Notes under the pieces: model-generated
The model's database searches: none
Seen by the model: only the letters and a program-made list of their open reading frames with translations
Told to the model about the DNA's origin: nothing
Assembly (NCBI GenBank): GCA_036523395.1
Contig: DATDEH010000005.1
Span: 1 to 64,000 of the forward strand
Length of the DNA: 64,000 nucleotides
Reading direction: 5' to 3'
DNA from: Candidatus Limnocylindria bacterium
Lineage (GTDB): Bacteria > Chloroflexota > Limnocylindria > P2-11E
Shown: piece after piece, positions 25,345-36,301 of the stretch
Position numbering within the stretch: position 1 is the first letter of the stretch
Layout of the letters: every line of letters starts with the position of its first letter
Made by a program: the position numbers and the translations under genes

Positions 25345-26289
25345 TCATGCGGCCTTTCCTTCGCGCAGCTGTTCACGCACCCCACGCGGGTCCGCGCTCG
25401 GCGCTACGAACAGCGTCAGCATGATCCCGTAGTAGGGCAGGTGGCCGAGCAGCTCGAGCCAGCCGAAGATCGGCAGCGTCGCGGTGAAGAGCACGGCGCC
25501 GACGGCCATGACCGGCCTCGTGAGCCGGCCGGAGACGATGACCAGGCCGATCACGAGCTCGGTCAGGCCCGCGACGTAGGCGAATTGTCCGTCTGACACG
25601 CCGAGGCCCGCGACGAAGTTGAGATACGGACGATCGGCGAGCAGCGCACCGGCCAGTCCCGGATCGAGCAGCTTCTCGGTGAGCGCGCCGAACGCGATAC
25701 CAACGCCCATGCATACACGCAGCAGCGTCAGCGCGATGGCCGGCGCCTCGGGTACCGGCAGCGCCTTCTGTTGCCGGAACACGCGGTCGATCGAGATCGC
25801 GCCGCGTCCGGTGATGAACAGGAAGATCGCGATCCCGAGGATGTGGACCTGCTCGAGGATCGACTCGAAATTGAACGGCGCCATCGCGACGACGCCGAGC
25901 AGCGCGAGCGCGATCGCCGCCGGACGCGTCGCAAATCCGACGAGGAACAGGACGCCACACACGCCTTCTGTGATGAGCAGCGCGAATCCGAATGCGTCCC
26001 CCCCGACGTGGAGCGATGGCACGAACAGCATCCCGAGAACGGCTGCGGCGATGAGGGCGAGGCCCACGTGCACGCCGAGCACGAGCGGTCCGAGCCACGC
26101 GAACCGCTCCAGCGAGCGGAAGATGCGCGGCTCGCGCGCCGTCCGCTGTATGAACGCCGCCGCGGCGATCGCGAACGCCGCGATGGTGAACGCGGCGATG
26201 ACCGGGAACGTCAGGAGCAGCGAGTAGTCGGTCGGGTGCTGAGACGGATCGGTGAACCATTTGACGTGACCAAGCGGTGAGCTGAGCAC
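25345..26289 (-). CDS. DoxX-like membrane protein
   Basis: A polytopic membrane protein of 314 residues with about eight hydrophobic segments. The C-terminal half has DoxX-family features: ALTLLRVCMGVGIAFGALTEKLLDPGL, then VAGLTELVIGLVIVSGRLTRPVM and LGHLPYYGIMLTLFV. The N-terminal half appears to be a second, related four-helix unit. DoxX-type proteins have been linked to thiol/sulfur redox or terminal oxidases; the role is unclear here. It lies 8 bases after fdhD in the same run and close to the formate dehydrogenase cluster. Confidence 0.8.
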   Translation of the reverse strand: MLSSPLGHVKWFTDPSQHPTDYSLLLTFPVIAAFTIAAFAIAAAAFIQRTAREPRIFRSLERFAWLGPLVLGVHVGLALIAAAVLGMLFVPSLHVGGDAFGFALLITEGVCGVLFLVGFATRPAAIALALLGVVAMAPFNFESILEQVHILGIAIFLFITGRGAISIDRVFRQQKALPVPEAPAIALTLLRVCMGVGIAFGALTEKLLDPGLAGALLADRPYLNFVAGLGVSDGQFAYVAGLTELVIGLVIVSGRLTRPVMAVGAVLFTATLPIFGWLELLGHLPYYGIMLTLFVAPSADPRGVREQLREGKAA

Positions 26290-26297
26290 GCCCGCCG

Positions 26298-27152
26298 TTA
26301 TGCCACAGGCGCTTGAAGACCGACGAGGCGCTCCTGCCCCGAATAGACGTTGAAGCGGTCGTCGCGCAGGAACCCGACGAGCGTGAGCCCGAAGCGCAGC
26401 GCGGTCGCGACTGCGAGGCTGGACGGCGCGCCGACGGCGACGAGGATCGGGATCCCCGCGGCGACCGCCTTCTGCACGACCTCGTAACCCGCGCGGCCGC
26501 TCACCGCGAGGACCGACATCGCGAGAGGCAACCGGCCGTCGAGCAGCGCGCGTCCCGCGACCTTGTCCACCGCATTGTGCCGGCCGATGTCCTCACGCAG
26601 CGTCACGAGCTCGCCGGCGGCCGTGAAGAGCCCGGCGGCGTGAAGGCCGCCGGTCGCATCGAAAACGCGCTGCCCGCCCCGCAGCTGTTGCGCCAGCGGC
26701 GGCAGCGTCGCGGCTTCGACGCGCGGACCCTGAGCGAGCGGCGCGTGATCGTGCGCGAGCGACTCGACCGTCGTGGCGCCACAGACGCCGCACGCTGAGG
26801 TCGCGAGGAACGAGCGCTCGGGCCGCCGTCCCGTGCCCTCACGAACGCGGATGTCGATCTGGTTCGACTCGACGATGTCGTCGGTGAGCGGAACGCGGAC
26901 CTCGCGCTCGCCGGATTCCGCGCTGATGCGCACACCGGTCACGTCCGCGAGCGAGCCGATGACGTGCTCGGCCGAGAGGAGACCGAGCGCGAGCTCGATG
27001 TCGTGCCCCGGCGTGCGCATCACGATGCTGAGAGGCACGCCGTTCAGAAGAAGCTGCAGCGGCTCCTCCGCCGCGACCGCGTCGTCGACGTGCTCCCACG
27101 CTCGGCCGCGCCAGCGTGAGATCGGAATGCGGGGCGCCTGGGGACGCGCCAT
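26298..27152 (-). CDS. fdhD: Formate dehydrogenase sulfurtransferase FdhD
   Basis: Transfers sulfur from the cysteine desulfurase to the Mo-bis-MGD cofactor of formate dehydrogenase, which is required for activity. The 284-residue protein has PGHDIELALGLLSAEHVIGS near residue 50, the catalytic CxxC in TSACGVCGATT (about residue 130), and the C-terminal REDIGRHNAVDKVAG and VSGRAGYEVVQKA motifs that are near-invariant in FdhD. It is separated from the structural genes by two plus-strand genes, DoxX and the small lipopeptide. Confidence 0.95.
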   Translation of the reverse strand: MARPQAPRIPISRWRGRAWEHVDDAVAAEEPLQLLLNGVPLSIVMRTPGHDIELALGLLSAEHVIGSLADVTGVRISAESGEREVRVPLTDDIVESNQIDIRVREGTGRRPERSFLATSACGVCGATTVESLAHDHAPLAQGPRVEAATLPPLAQQLRGGQRVFDATGGLHAAGLFTAAGELVTLREDIGRHNAVDKVAGRALLDGRLPLAMSVLAVSGRAGYEVVQKAVAAGIPILVAVGAPSSLAVATALRFGLTLVGFLRDDRFNVYSGQERLVGLQAPVA

Positions 27153-27167
27153 GCGCCGATCGTACCG

Positions 27168-27920
27168 TCAGCGGTAGACGGCGGGCGCGTGACGCCACGT
27201 CGCCCAGTTGTCCGCGTCGTGGCTGGTGAACACGCGCGTGAGGTCGTCGCCGGCGAGCGAGCGGATCAGCGCGAGAGACTCCTTCGCGGCGACCTGATCT
27301 ATGGCGGGAATCTCGCCGCGCTCGATGTTCTCACGCGTGAACGCGGCATCGCCGGTGAGGACGACGCGTCCGGTCTGCGCGAGATCGACGACCAATGATT
27401 GGTGCCCGGGTGCATGACCGGGAGTCGGCACGACCTCGACACCGGTCGCGACGCGCGTGCGACCGGTCACCGGGAGGTAGCGCAGCTCCGCGATGTCCCA
27501 GTACACGCCGGGGAAGTTCGGCTTCCCCTTGGCGAAGGCGAGGTGCTCGGCCTGCACGACGAACGTCGCGTGCGGGAACGCGCCGTTGTTGCCGGCGTGG
27601 TCGAAATGGAGATGGCTGTTCACGACGATCGCGACGTCGTCCGGCGTCACGCCGAGCGCCGCCAGACGAGCGACGATCGCGTCCTCCGACGCCATCATCA
27701 CCTTGAGCCCGCTCTGCGGACCGAACGTGGCGTCGGGACGTTCGACGTGAACGGGATGAAGGCCGGTGTCGAACACGACGTTGCCCTCGTTCGTCCGCAG
27801 CAGGGCCGACCATACCGGCGCGACGACGCGCTCATCACGCGCGGCACCCAGGGTCCACGGCTGGAACGCCGAGCGCGCGATCTCGACCGCGCCGGTGCGG
27901 AAGAGCATGAGCTCGATCAT
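27168..27920 (-). CDS. Metallo-beta-lactamase-fold hydrolase (lactonase-like)
   Basis: A 250-residue cytosolic MBL-fold enzyme. The metal motif HLHFDH (in VVNSHLHFDHAGN), a later His in TPGHAPGHQSL, the bridging Asp in VLTGDAAF and a final His in FTSHDADNW give the full two-metal set. The layout, with no signal peptide and an opening glycine/aspartate-poor strand, is like quorum-quenching N-acyl-homoserine lactonases and related lactonases. The substrate is unknown. It overlaps the MeaB gene by 4 bases, so it belongs to the acyl-CoA run. Confidence 0.85.
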   Translation of the reverse strand: MIELMLFRTGAVEIARSAFQPWTLGAARDERVVAPVWSALLRTNEGNVVFDTGLHPVHVERPDATFGPQSGLKVMMASEDAIVARLAALGVTPDDVAIVVNSHLHFDHAGNNGAFPHATFVVQAEHLAFAKGKPNFPGVYWDIAELRYLPVTGRTRVATGVEVVPTPGHAPGHQSLVVDLAQTGRVVLTGDAAFTRENIERGEIPAIDQVAAKESLALIRSLAGDDLTRVFTSHDADNWATWRHAPAVYR

Positions 27921-28894
27921 TCGCGCAGCAGCTCGTCCACCGCGGCGTAGGGATCGATCGCACGCTTGGCCACGCGCGCGATGGCGTTCTCTACGCGGTC
28001 CTCACCGAGACGGTCACGGAGGCGCCGCACCAGCGAATCACGCAGCAGCTCCTCGACCTCCGCGCGTGCCGATGCCCGCCGCCGCTCGTCGCGCTCGCCG
28101 CTCTCGGCGACCCACGCTCGATGTTTCGCGATCGCGGCGACGAGCTGATCGGTGCCCTCGCCCGTCGCGGCGACCGTGCGGACGATCGGCGCCTTCCACG
28201 CCGTGCGCGGCGCGCCCAGCGTCAGCATCTGCGCGAGATCGCGCACGGTCTCGTCGGCGCCGGGACGATCGGCCTTGTTCACCACGAGCACGTCGGCGAT
28301 CTCAAGCACGCCGGCTTTGATGGCCTGGATGTCATCCCCGAGCCCCGGCACGGTGACGAGGCAGACCGTGTCGGCGACGCGAACGACCTCGACCTCTTCC
28401 TGCCCGACGCCGACCGTCTCGACCAGCACCACGCCGTACCCGAGCGCATCGAGCACGTTGACGATGCGCGAGGTGGCGCGCGCGAGACCGCCGGAGTGGC
28501 CGCGGCTCGCCATGCTGCGGATGAACAGGCCCTCGTCGAGGAATCGCTCGCGCATGCGGATGCGGTCGCCGAGGATCGCTCCACCGGTGAACGGCGACGA
28601 CGGATCGACGGCGACGACCGCGACGCGGTCGGTCGTCGCGCGGTACGCGCCCGCGAGCCGGTTGACGAGCGTGCTCTTGCCACCGCCGGGCGGGCCGGTG
28701 ATGCCGACGATCTCCGCGTGACCGGTCAATGGATAGAGCGTGCGCAGCGCCTCCGCGGCACCCGGCTCGTCGTTCTCGACGACGGAGAGCAGACGCGCCG
28801 TCGAACGTTTGTCGCCGGCCCGAGCGCGCTCCAGCAGGTCGGACGCGGCGCGCGGGGGGTCTTCGGGGGGCGAGGCCCCCCGGCGGTTGGTCAC
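27917..28894 (-). CDS. meaB: MeaB/ArgK-family GTPase, B12 mutase chaperone
   Basis: G3E-type GTPase that loads and protects adenosylcobalamin in acyl-CoA mutases. The 325-residue protein has Walker A GITGPPGGGKSTLVNRLAG (about residue 56), switch residues in VAVDPSSPFTGGAILGDR, the ETVGVGQEEVEV segment, and VVNKADRPGAD for guanine recognition. The first 18 residues (RRGASPPEDPP) are encoded across a GC-hairpin element and look like an added tail. It is in the same run as the B12-binding subunit and the second mutase, and could also serve the first mutase. Confidence 0.95.
   Translation of the reverse strand: MTNRRGASPPEDPPRAASDLLERARAGDKRSTARLLSVVENDEPGAAEALRTLYPLTGHAEIVGITGPPGGGKSTLVNRLAGAYRATTDRVAVVAVDPSSPFTGGAILGDRIRMRERFLDEGLFIRSMASRGHSGGLARATSRIVNVLDALGYGVVLVETVGVGQEEVEVVRVADTVCLVTVPGLGDDIQAIKAGVLEIADVLVVNKADRPGADETVRDLAQMLTLGAPRTAWKAPIVRTVAATGEGTDQLVAAIAKHRAWVAESGERDERRRASARAEVEELLRDSLVRRLRDRLGEDRVENAIARVAKRAIDPYAAVDELLRE
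28854..28882. repeat. GC-hairpin element, copy C (5' end of meaB)
   Basis: On the minus strand: six G, loop CCTCG, six C, then GAAGA and a further six C. It shares the G-run/C-run/C-run architecture of copies A and B but not their exact sequence, and it encodes residues 4-14 of the MeaB protein. Confidence 0.5.
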
Positions 28895-30027
28895 GAGGCC
28901 TGTCGCGCCAGGTCCTTCGCGATGACGATGCGCTGTACCTCGCTGGTCCCCTCGCCGATCTCCATGAGGCGCGCGTCGCGCACGATGCGCTCGACCGGAT
29001 AGTCGCGCAGGTAGCCGTAGCCGCCCAGGATCTGGAGGGCGTCATTTGCGGCGCGGCTCGCTGCTTCGGTCGCGTAGAGCTTCGCCTTCGACGCAGCGAC
29101 GGTGAACGGCTTGCCGCAGTCGGCGAGCGCCGCGGCGCGGTGGACCAGGAGACGCCCGGCGTCGAGCTGCGTCCGCGCGCGCACGATCTTCCACTGCGTC
29201 ATCTCGAATTCGGCGATCGGCCGGCCGAACTGCTTGCGCTCCTTCGCGTAGGCGATCGCGGTCTCGAGCGCGGCGCGCCCGAGCCCGAGCGCGAGCGCTC
29301 CGATGCCGATGCGACCCTTGTCGAGCACCTTCTTCACGTCCTCGAACGCCAGACCGTCGGCGCCGATGCGATCGCCCTCCGGGACGCGGCAGTCCACGAG
29401 CACGAGCTGCGAGGTGTCCGAGGCGTGAAGGCCCATCTTCTTCTCACGCTTGCCGGCGCGGAAGCCGGGCGTCCCGCGCATGACACCGAACGCCGACAGC
29501 TTGCGCTCGCCCGCGCCGGCGATCACGACCGCGAAGCCGGCGACCCCACCGTTCGTGATGAACTGCTTCGTCCCATTGATGACATAGCCGTCACCCTTCC
29601 GAACGACGCGGCTCTGCACCGCGATCGCATCGGAGCCGGACGATGGCTCGGTGAGCGCCCACGCGCCGAGATACTCACCGCGCGCGAGCGGCGGAAGCCA
29701 GCGGCGCTTCTGCTCCTCGCTCGCACCGACGAGAAGATGTCCGATGCAGAGGCTGTTGTGCGCGGCGAGGGTCAGCGCGATGGATCCATCCGCCGCGCCC
29801 ATCTCCTCCATGACCATCGCGATCGTGACCGTGTCGAGCCCGGCGCCACCGAGGTCCGCGGGGACGGCGAGCCCTGTGAGACCGAGCCGCGCGAGCTCGG
29901 GCAGCAGCTCGAGCGGGAACTCGCCGGACTCGCTCCACTTCTCGGCGTTCGGCACGATGCGTTCGCGCGCGAAGTCGCGCACGGCGCCCCGGACCGCGAT
30001 CTGATCGTCGCGGTAGTCGAACCGCAC
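28891..30027 (-). CDS. Acyl-CoA dehydrogenase (first of three)
   Basis: FAD-dependent acyl-CoA dehydrogenase of 378 residues. [14 protein letters not shown] and the [17 protein letters not shown] stretch are the FAD-binding middle domain; [19 protein letters not shown] and [17 protein letters not shown] close it, with the Glu of GEGT at the catalytic-base position of short/medium-chain enzymes. Electrons would go to the ETF encoded in the same run. A GTG start overlaps the upstream stop by one base. The chain-length or branch preference cannot be read. Confidence 0.93.
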   Translation of the reverse strand: MRFDYRDDQIAVRGAVRDFARERIVPNAEKWSESGEFPLELLPELARLGLTGLAVPADLGGAGLDTVTIAMVMEEMGAADGSIALTLAAHNSLCIGHLLVGASEEQKRRWLPPLARGEYLGAWALTEPSSGSDAIAVQSRVVRKGDGYVINGTKQFITNGGVAGFAVVIAGAGERKLSAFGVMRGTPGFRAGKREKKMGLHASDTSQLVLVDCRVPEGDRIGADGLAFEDVKKVLDKGRIGIGALALGLGRAALETAIAYAKERKQFGRPIAEFEMTQWKIVRARTQLDAGRLLVHRAAALADCGKPFTVAASKAKLYATEAASRAANDALQILGGYGYLRDYPVERIVRDARLMEIGEGTSEVQRIVIAKDLARQAS

Positions 30028-30422
30028 TAGGCCTGCGGGTAGGCCGAGCGCACGGAGGCGTCAAGGGTCGGCAGGATCTCGTCAACGAGCTTCTGGTCCG
30101 CCTCCATCACCGTTCGGTCCACCTCGAACGCCTTGCGGCGGGCGGCCGTGATCAGCTGCCGTTGCTCCTGCGGAAGCTTGGTGAACGCGATGAGCCGCGC
30201 GCGGGTCAGGCGCCTGCGTTCGTCGAGATTGTCGATGCGCGTGAGCTCGCGCATCTGCGGCGTCAGCGCGCCCACGCGCGCGATGTCGTTCGGGACCGCC
30301 GCGGTCATCTCGAAACGCTTCTTCCAGAACTCGATCGCCGTGTTCTCGTCGCTACCGACGAGCGAGGCCAGACCGACGTCGATGGGCCGCGTGTCCTTCT
30401 TGCTGCCGAATAGACCTGCCAT
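30027..30422 (-). CDS. Unknown small helical protein in the acyl-CoA operon
   Basis: A 131-residue charged, helix-rich protein of no recognised family, without signal peptide or membrane segment. An almost ideal ribosome site (AAGGAG, 7 bases) precedes the ATG, and the gene shares its last stop base with the dehydrogenase downstream. Motifs that could be searched are MAGLFGSKKDTRPIDVG at the start and IDNLDERRRLTRARLIAFTK in the middle. Its place between the B12-binding subunit and a dehydrogenase suggests a link with the mutase or ETF chemistry, but there is no direct evidence. Confidence 0.75.
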   Translation of the reverse strand: MAGLFGSKKDTRPIDVGLASLVGSDENTAIEFWKKRFEMTAAVPNDIARVGALTPQMRELTRIDNLDERRRLTRARLIAFTKLPQEQRQLITAARRKAFEVDRTVMEADQKLVDEILPTLDASVRSAYPQA

Positions 30423-30435
30423 CTCTGGACTCCTT

Positions 30436-30894
30436 CTAAAGACTTCTCACGCTGTTGTGTTTCGCGCTTACCGTTTCTCGGACGTACTTCGCGATCTCGT
30501 CGAGCGACGCGCCCGGCGGGAAGATGCGTCCCACCCCGTGCTTCTGCAGACCGGGCACGTCGTCCTCGGGGATGATCCCGCCGCCGAAGAGCAGCACATC
30601 GTCCATGCCCTTCTCGCGCATGAGCTCCGCGATGCGCGGGAAGAGATAGTTGTGCGCGCCGGAGAGGAGCGATAGCCCGATGACGTCGGCGTCCTCCTGG
30701 AGCGCGGTCTCGACGACCTGCTCGGGCGTCTGATGCACCCCCGTGTAGATCACCTCCATCCCAGCGTCGCGCAGGGCGCGTGCCACGACCTTCGCGCCGC
30801 GGTCATGGCCGTCGAGCCCGGCCTTTGCGACGACGACGCGGATCGGGCGCTTCAGATCGTGACTCCGAGATCCTCGCTGAGATGCTCTTCCCAA
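30436..30894 (-). CDS. B12-binding small subunit of acyl-CoA mutase
   Basis: Cobalamin-binding domain protein of 152 or 139 residues that supplies adenosylcobalamin to a separate catalytic subunit. Motifs: [16 protein letters not shown] with the cobalt-ligating His (DxHxxG), [14 protein letters not shown] (the SxL loop) and LFGGGIIP (GG). The only standard start is a TTG at 30894, with no ribosome site and inside the end of the DinB gene. The family start [15 protein letters not shown] fits a CTG at 30855 far better: GGAG stands 7 bases before it and it overlaps the DinB stop (CTGA). Confidence 0.9.
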   Translation of the reverse strand: MGRASQRGSRSHDLKRPIRVVVAKAGLDGHDRGAKVVARALRDAGMEVIYTGVHQTPEQVVETALQEDADVIGLSLLSGAHNYLFPRIAELMREKGMDDVLLFGGGIIPEDDVPGLQKHGVGRIFPPGASLDEIAKYVRETVSAKHNSVRSL

Positions 30895-32559
30895 TGGAGG
30901 TACGTGTAGAAGCCGATGACATCGGCGACCTTGAGATCTGGTGAGCGATCGGCGCTGGCCACGACGGCCTCACGCAGCCGGCGGAGTGAAGTGTCGAGCT
31001 CGTCGAGCATCGCCTCGGGACCGACCAGCCGATGCGCCTCCACCGCGCGCTCGTTCTCCGCCTGGATCGTTTGCGCGCTCCACCTGCCGAACGTGCCAGC
31101 CTCGACCTCGTTCGTCGCCACCTGCATCCAGTTCGCGACATGGGCGCACATGTCGCGGAACGACCAGCCGGACGGCGTCGCAGCCATGAGACCCGCGCGA
31201 CCACGATCGCGGACTGCCGTACGGAACGCGGCCCAGCCCTCGTCGAGGCGGAGAAGCGTCAAGTCTTGCGACGCGGGGACCCAGCCTTCGATCTCGGGCA
31301 GGTGCTCCGAGAAGTGGCCGTAGCTCTCGCCGGCGATGAGGCGGACGGCCATGAAATGGACATCCTCGTCAGGCGGGAGCGCGGACACGATGTCGACGAC
31401 CTTCTTATAGGCGTCGTCGAAGCGCTTCACGACCTCGTGGGCGGAGCGCGTGTCGGCCGCCGCCGCCTCGCGATCGTTCTCCGCCTGTACGTTCCGGATC
31501 GGCCCGCGACGACCAGCGAGTCGCTCGGGCAGTACCTCCTCGAGCGTCTCGAGCCAGAACGCGAGATGCGACATGAGCGCCTTGCCTGTCCACCCAGCCT
31601 TTGTCTTGTCGCTCAGCGGGCGTAGGCCGACGCGCGACAGCGCGCGGCGGAAGGGACGCCAGCCCTCGCGCATCCGCTCGAGCAGCTGGGCCGGACGCGT
31701 CGGCACCGCGGCAAAGAGCTCGGTGTGATGCTCCGCGTAGTGCCCGTAGCTGTTGCCGGCGATGACCGCGATGGCCCAATCGTCATTCGCGTGGATCTGC
31801 TCGGGCGTGAGCTTCTCGATCTCAGCGACCAGTTTCGTGTGCGCGGCATCGAGATCCGCGAGCACGTCGGCTACCGATCGTTCGCCGGCACGCTCGGCCA
31901 TCTCGGCATTGAACTCGTCTGTCTCGACGCCGCTCGACTGGCGCTCACCGGTCTCGCGAAGGCCCGCCAGGCGCTTGACCGTGAGCTCCTCCCAACCGGC
32001 GACGTGCTGCGCCAGTGCTTTGTACGTCCACCCGGTCGATGTGGGCGCGTCGAGGCCGCCGGCACCGAGCGACATGAGCGCCAGCCGGAAGTTGACCCAG
32101 CCCATGTTCACCGCCATCGCCAGGTCTTTCGCGGTCTTGATCGCGGCTCCGAGGTCGGCGAAGTGATCGGGGTAGTGGCCGAGGGTGTTCCACTCGACGA
32201 TGTCGGTCGCGAGCTTCGGGACGTCGCGACCGTCGAAGGAGTGAACGATCTCCACGACCTTCGCGTGAGCGGCCGTCCAGCGTGCGAGCACATCCGCCAC
32301 GCTCATGTCCTTCACGTCGGCGGCAGCCCGGCGGTTGAAATCATCGACACTGCCTTCCCACTTCGGGTCGACGCCGTCACCGTCGAGCACGCGCTCGATC
32401 CGCGACGGGACCGTCCCCTCCCATGCCGCGTTGTGGGCGACGACCTCTTTAAGCGTCCAGCCGGATGGCAGCCGCTCATCGAATCGCTCCGGCGGCAACG
32501 CGTCGATCACCGCCCGCGAGGCGACGTAGCCATGGTCGATCTGCGCGAGCAGGTCCCTC

Positions 32560-32588
<29 letters not shown>
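30852..32588 (-). CDS. Four-domain DinB/MDMPI-like metal-binding protein
   Basis: A 578-residue protein of four tandem DinB-like four-helix domains (about residues 5-150, 155-295, 300-440, 445-578). Each has a GWT-type turn, then a His before an aromatic (AHNAAW, QHVAGW, SHLAFW, AHVANW) and an HxxxH in its last helix (GHYPDH, GHYAEH, GHFSEH, LHWEEH), so all four keep a complete three-His metal site. Single-domain DinB proteins often act as thiol transferases or isomerases. A near-perfect ribosome site (AAGGAGGT, 6-base spacing) identifies the GTG at 32588, which overlaps the mutase gene by 29 bases. Function unknown. Confidence 0.88.
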
Positions 32589-34256
<1,668 letters not shown>

Positions 34257-34260
<4 letters not shown>

Positions 34261-35411
34261 GCGGCCACCAGCGATCGGGCGATGACCATGCGCTGTACTT
34301 CGCTCGTTCCTTCGTAGATCGTCGTCGCGCGCGCATCACGTGCGTAGCGCTCGACCTCGTACTCGCGCATGTAGCCGTAGCCCCCGAAGACCTGCAGCGC
34401 CTGGTACGTGATCCGCTGCGCCGCTTCGCTGGCGTAGAGCTTGGCCATGGACGCTTCCCGGGTGAACGCGCACCCACGGTCGCGCAGCCACGCCGCGCGG
34501 AGCGCGAGCATCCGGGCCGCATCGAGGTCGGTGCGAGCGCGCGCGAGCGAGAAGCGGATCGCTTCGAATTCGACGAGCGGCGTGCCGAACTGCCGCCGCT
34601 CGCGGCCATAGGCGATCGCGCGGTCGATCACCGCACGCGCGATCCCGATCGACTGCGCGGCGATCCCGATGCGCCCGCCATCGAGTCCCGCGAGGGCGAT
34701 ACCGAAGCCTCGGCCGATCTCGCCGAGCACCGCGTCGCTGCCCACGCGAGCGTCTTCGAGTACGAGCGCACTGGTGTCGGAGGCGAGCAGCCCCATCTTG
34801 AGCTCGGATGGACCAAGGCTCACGCCGGGCCCATCGGTCGGAACGATGAAGGCGGTGATGCCGGAGTGAGGTCGTCCTTCCTCGGCCTCCCCAACGCGCG
34901 CGAAGGTGATGACCAGCGGCGCGTACTTCGCGTTGGTGATGAACTGCTTGCTGCCATTCAGGACCCAACCGTCGCCATCGCGGCGTGCGGTCGCGCGCAG
35001 CGAAGCCGCGTCGCTCCCGCTCGTGGCCTCCGTGAGCGCGAACGCGCCCAGACCAGATCCGTCGATGAGTCGGGGCAGCCAGCGCGCGCGCTGATCGGGC
35101 GTGCCGTACCGGACGATCGAGCCCGCGACGATGCCGCTGTTGACCGACACACCGACCGCGAGCGACGGCCACGCCGCCGCGAGCTCCTCGAGGACCAGCG
35201 CGAACACGACCGTGGATGCACCGAGGCCGCCATTCTGTTCAGGCACGCCCATGCCGAGCACGCCGAGCTCGCCCAGGTCGCTGATGACGTCGGCGGGCAG
35301 CGCGCCGTCTTGCTCCGCCCCGGCGATCCGCGGCGCGAGAAGCGCGCTCGATGCCCAGTCACGCACCGCGGCTGCCAACTCGCGCTCCGTCTGTCCCGTC
35401 TCGGGCCGCAT
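34257..35411 (-). CDS. Acyl-CoA dehydrogenase (second of three)
   Basis: FAD enzyme of 384 residues oxidising an acyl-CoA to the enoyl-CoA. GAFALTEATSGSDAAS, WVLNGSKQFITNAKYA and the C-terminal GGYGYMREYEVERYARDA plus [14 protein letters not shown] are family motifs; the Glu of YEGT is the base. The start ATG overlaps the etfA stop by one base (TGATG) and the stop overlaps the mutase start, so dehydrogenase, ETF and mutase are made together. The reading frame stays open far upstream through non-coding sequence inside etfA. Confidence 0.94.
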
Positions 35412-36301
35412 CAAGCCGCGGCTTTCGTCTTCTTCACGGCCTCCGTGAAGGCGGGCAGGAACTCGAACAGGTCGCCCACGACACCGTAGTCCGCGATCTT
35501 GAAGATATCCGCGTCGGGATCCTTGTTCACCGCGACGATGACCTTGCTCGACGTCATACCTGCGAGGTGCTGGATCGCGCCTGAGATACCGAGCGCGATG
35601 TACAGGTCTGGCGTGACGGTCTTCCCCGTCTGCCCGACCTGCTCCTCGTTCGGCCGCCACCCTGCGTCGGTCACCGCGCGCGATGCGCCGGTCGCGGCGC
35701 CGAGCGCGTCGGCCAGGTCCTCCAGCATCTTCCAGTTCTCGGGCCCTTTCAGGCCGCGTCCGCCGGAGACGATCACGCGTGCCTCGCTGAGCGAGACGCG
35801 CTTGCTCGACGTCGCCGTCGGCTCGAACCGCACGAACTTCAGCCTCCCCCCTGCGCTGGCGTCCGCCGTGAGCGCCGTCACCGCGACGTCGCCCGCGCCG
35901 GCCGGCAGCGTCCACGCGCCGGGACGGATCGACAGCACCGCCGGCGTCGGAACGCGCAAGGTCGCGCGCACCTTCCCGGCGTACATGGGCCGCTTCGCTT
36001 CGAACGCTCCGTCCTTCGCCGACGCGTCGGTGCAGTCCGCGGCGTATGCCCACCCGAGCTTCGCGGCGACGCGCGCGGCGAGATCGCGTCCGTTGAGCGT
36101 CGCGCCGGTCAGCACCACGTCGGCGCCGCCCGACTTCGCGTGCGCCGCGACGGCGTTCGCGTGCGCGACGGGGTGATAGCGGTCGGTCCCGCTGACCTCG
36201 ACGACCTCGGTGTCGCCGAACGACTTCGCCTTCGCCGCGATCTCCGCGCTCACGCGGCGGAGCTTGCCGTCGTTCCGTTCCGCGACGATCAGGATCTTCA
36301 C
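35411..36301 (-). CDS. etfA: Electron transfer flavoprotein alpha subunit
   Basis: FAD-binding half of ETF, accepting electrons from the acyl-CoA dehydrogenases. The 296-residue protein ends with the alpha signature: SEARVIVSGGRGLKGPENW, VGQTGKTVTPDLYIALGISGAIQHLAGM and VAVNKDPDADIFKIADYGVVGD, which bind FAD. It overlaps etfB by 4 bases. The order etfB-etfA is the common bacterial one. Confidence 0.96.
   Translation of the reverse strand: MKILIVAERNDGKLRRVSAEIAAKAKSFGDTEVVEVSGTDRYHPVAHANAVAAHAKSGGADVVLTGATLNGRDLAARVAAKLGWAYAADCTDASAKDGAFEAKRPMYAGKVRATLRVPTPAVLSIRPGAWTLPAGAGDVAVTALTADASAGGRLKFVRFEPTATSSKRVSLSEARVIVSGGRGLKGPENWKMLEDLADALGAATGASRAVTDAGWRPNEEQVGQTGKTVTPDLYIALGISGAIQHLAGMTSSKVIVAVNKDPDADIFKIADYGVVGDLFEFLPAFTEAVKKTKAAA

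Noticed and set aside
32341-32400. Extra upstream coding for the DinB-like gene inside the mutase
   Set aside because: The frame stays open into the mutase gene, but the ribosome site and homology begin at the GTG at 32588.
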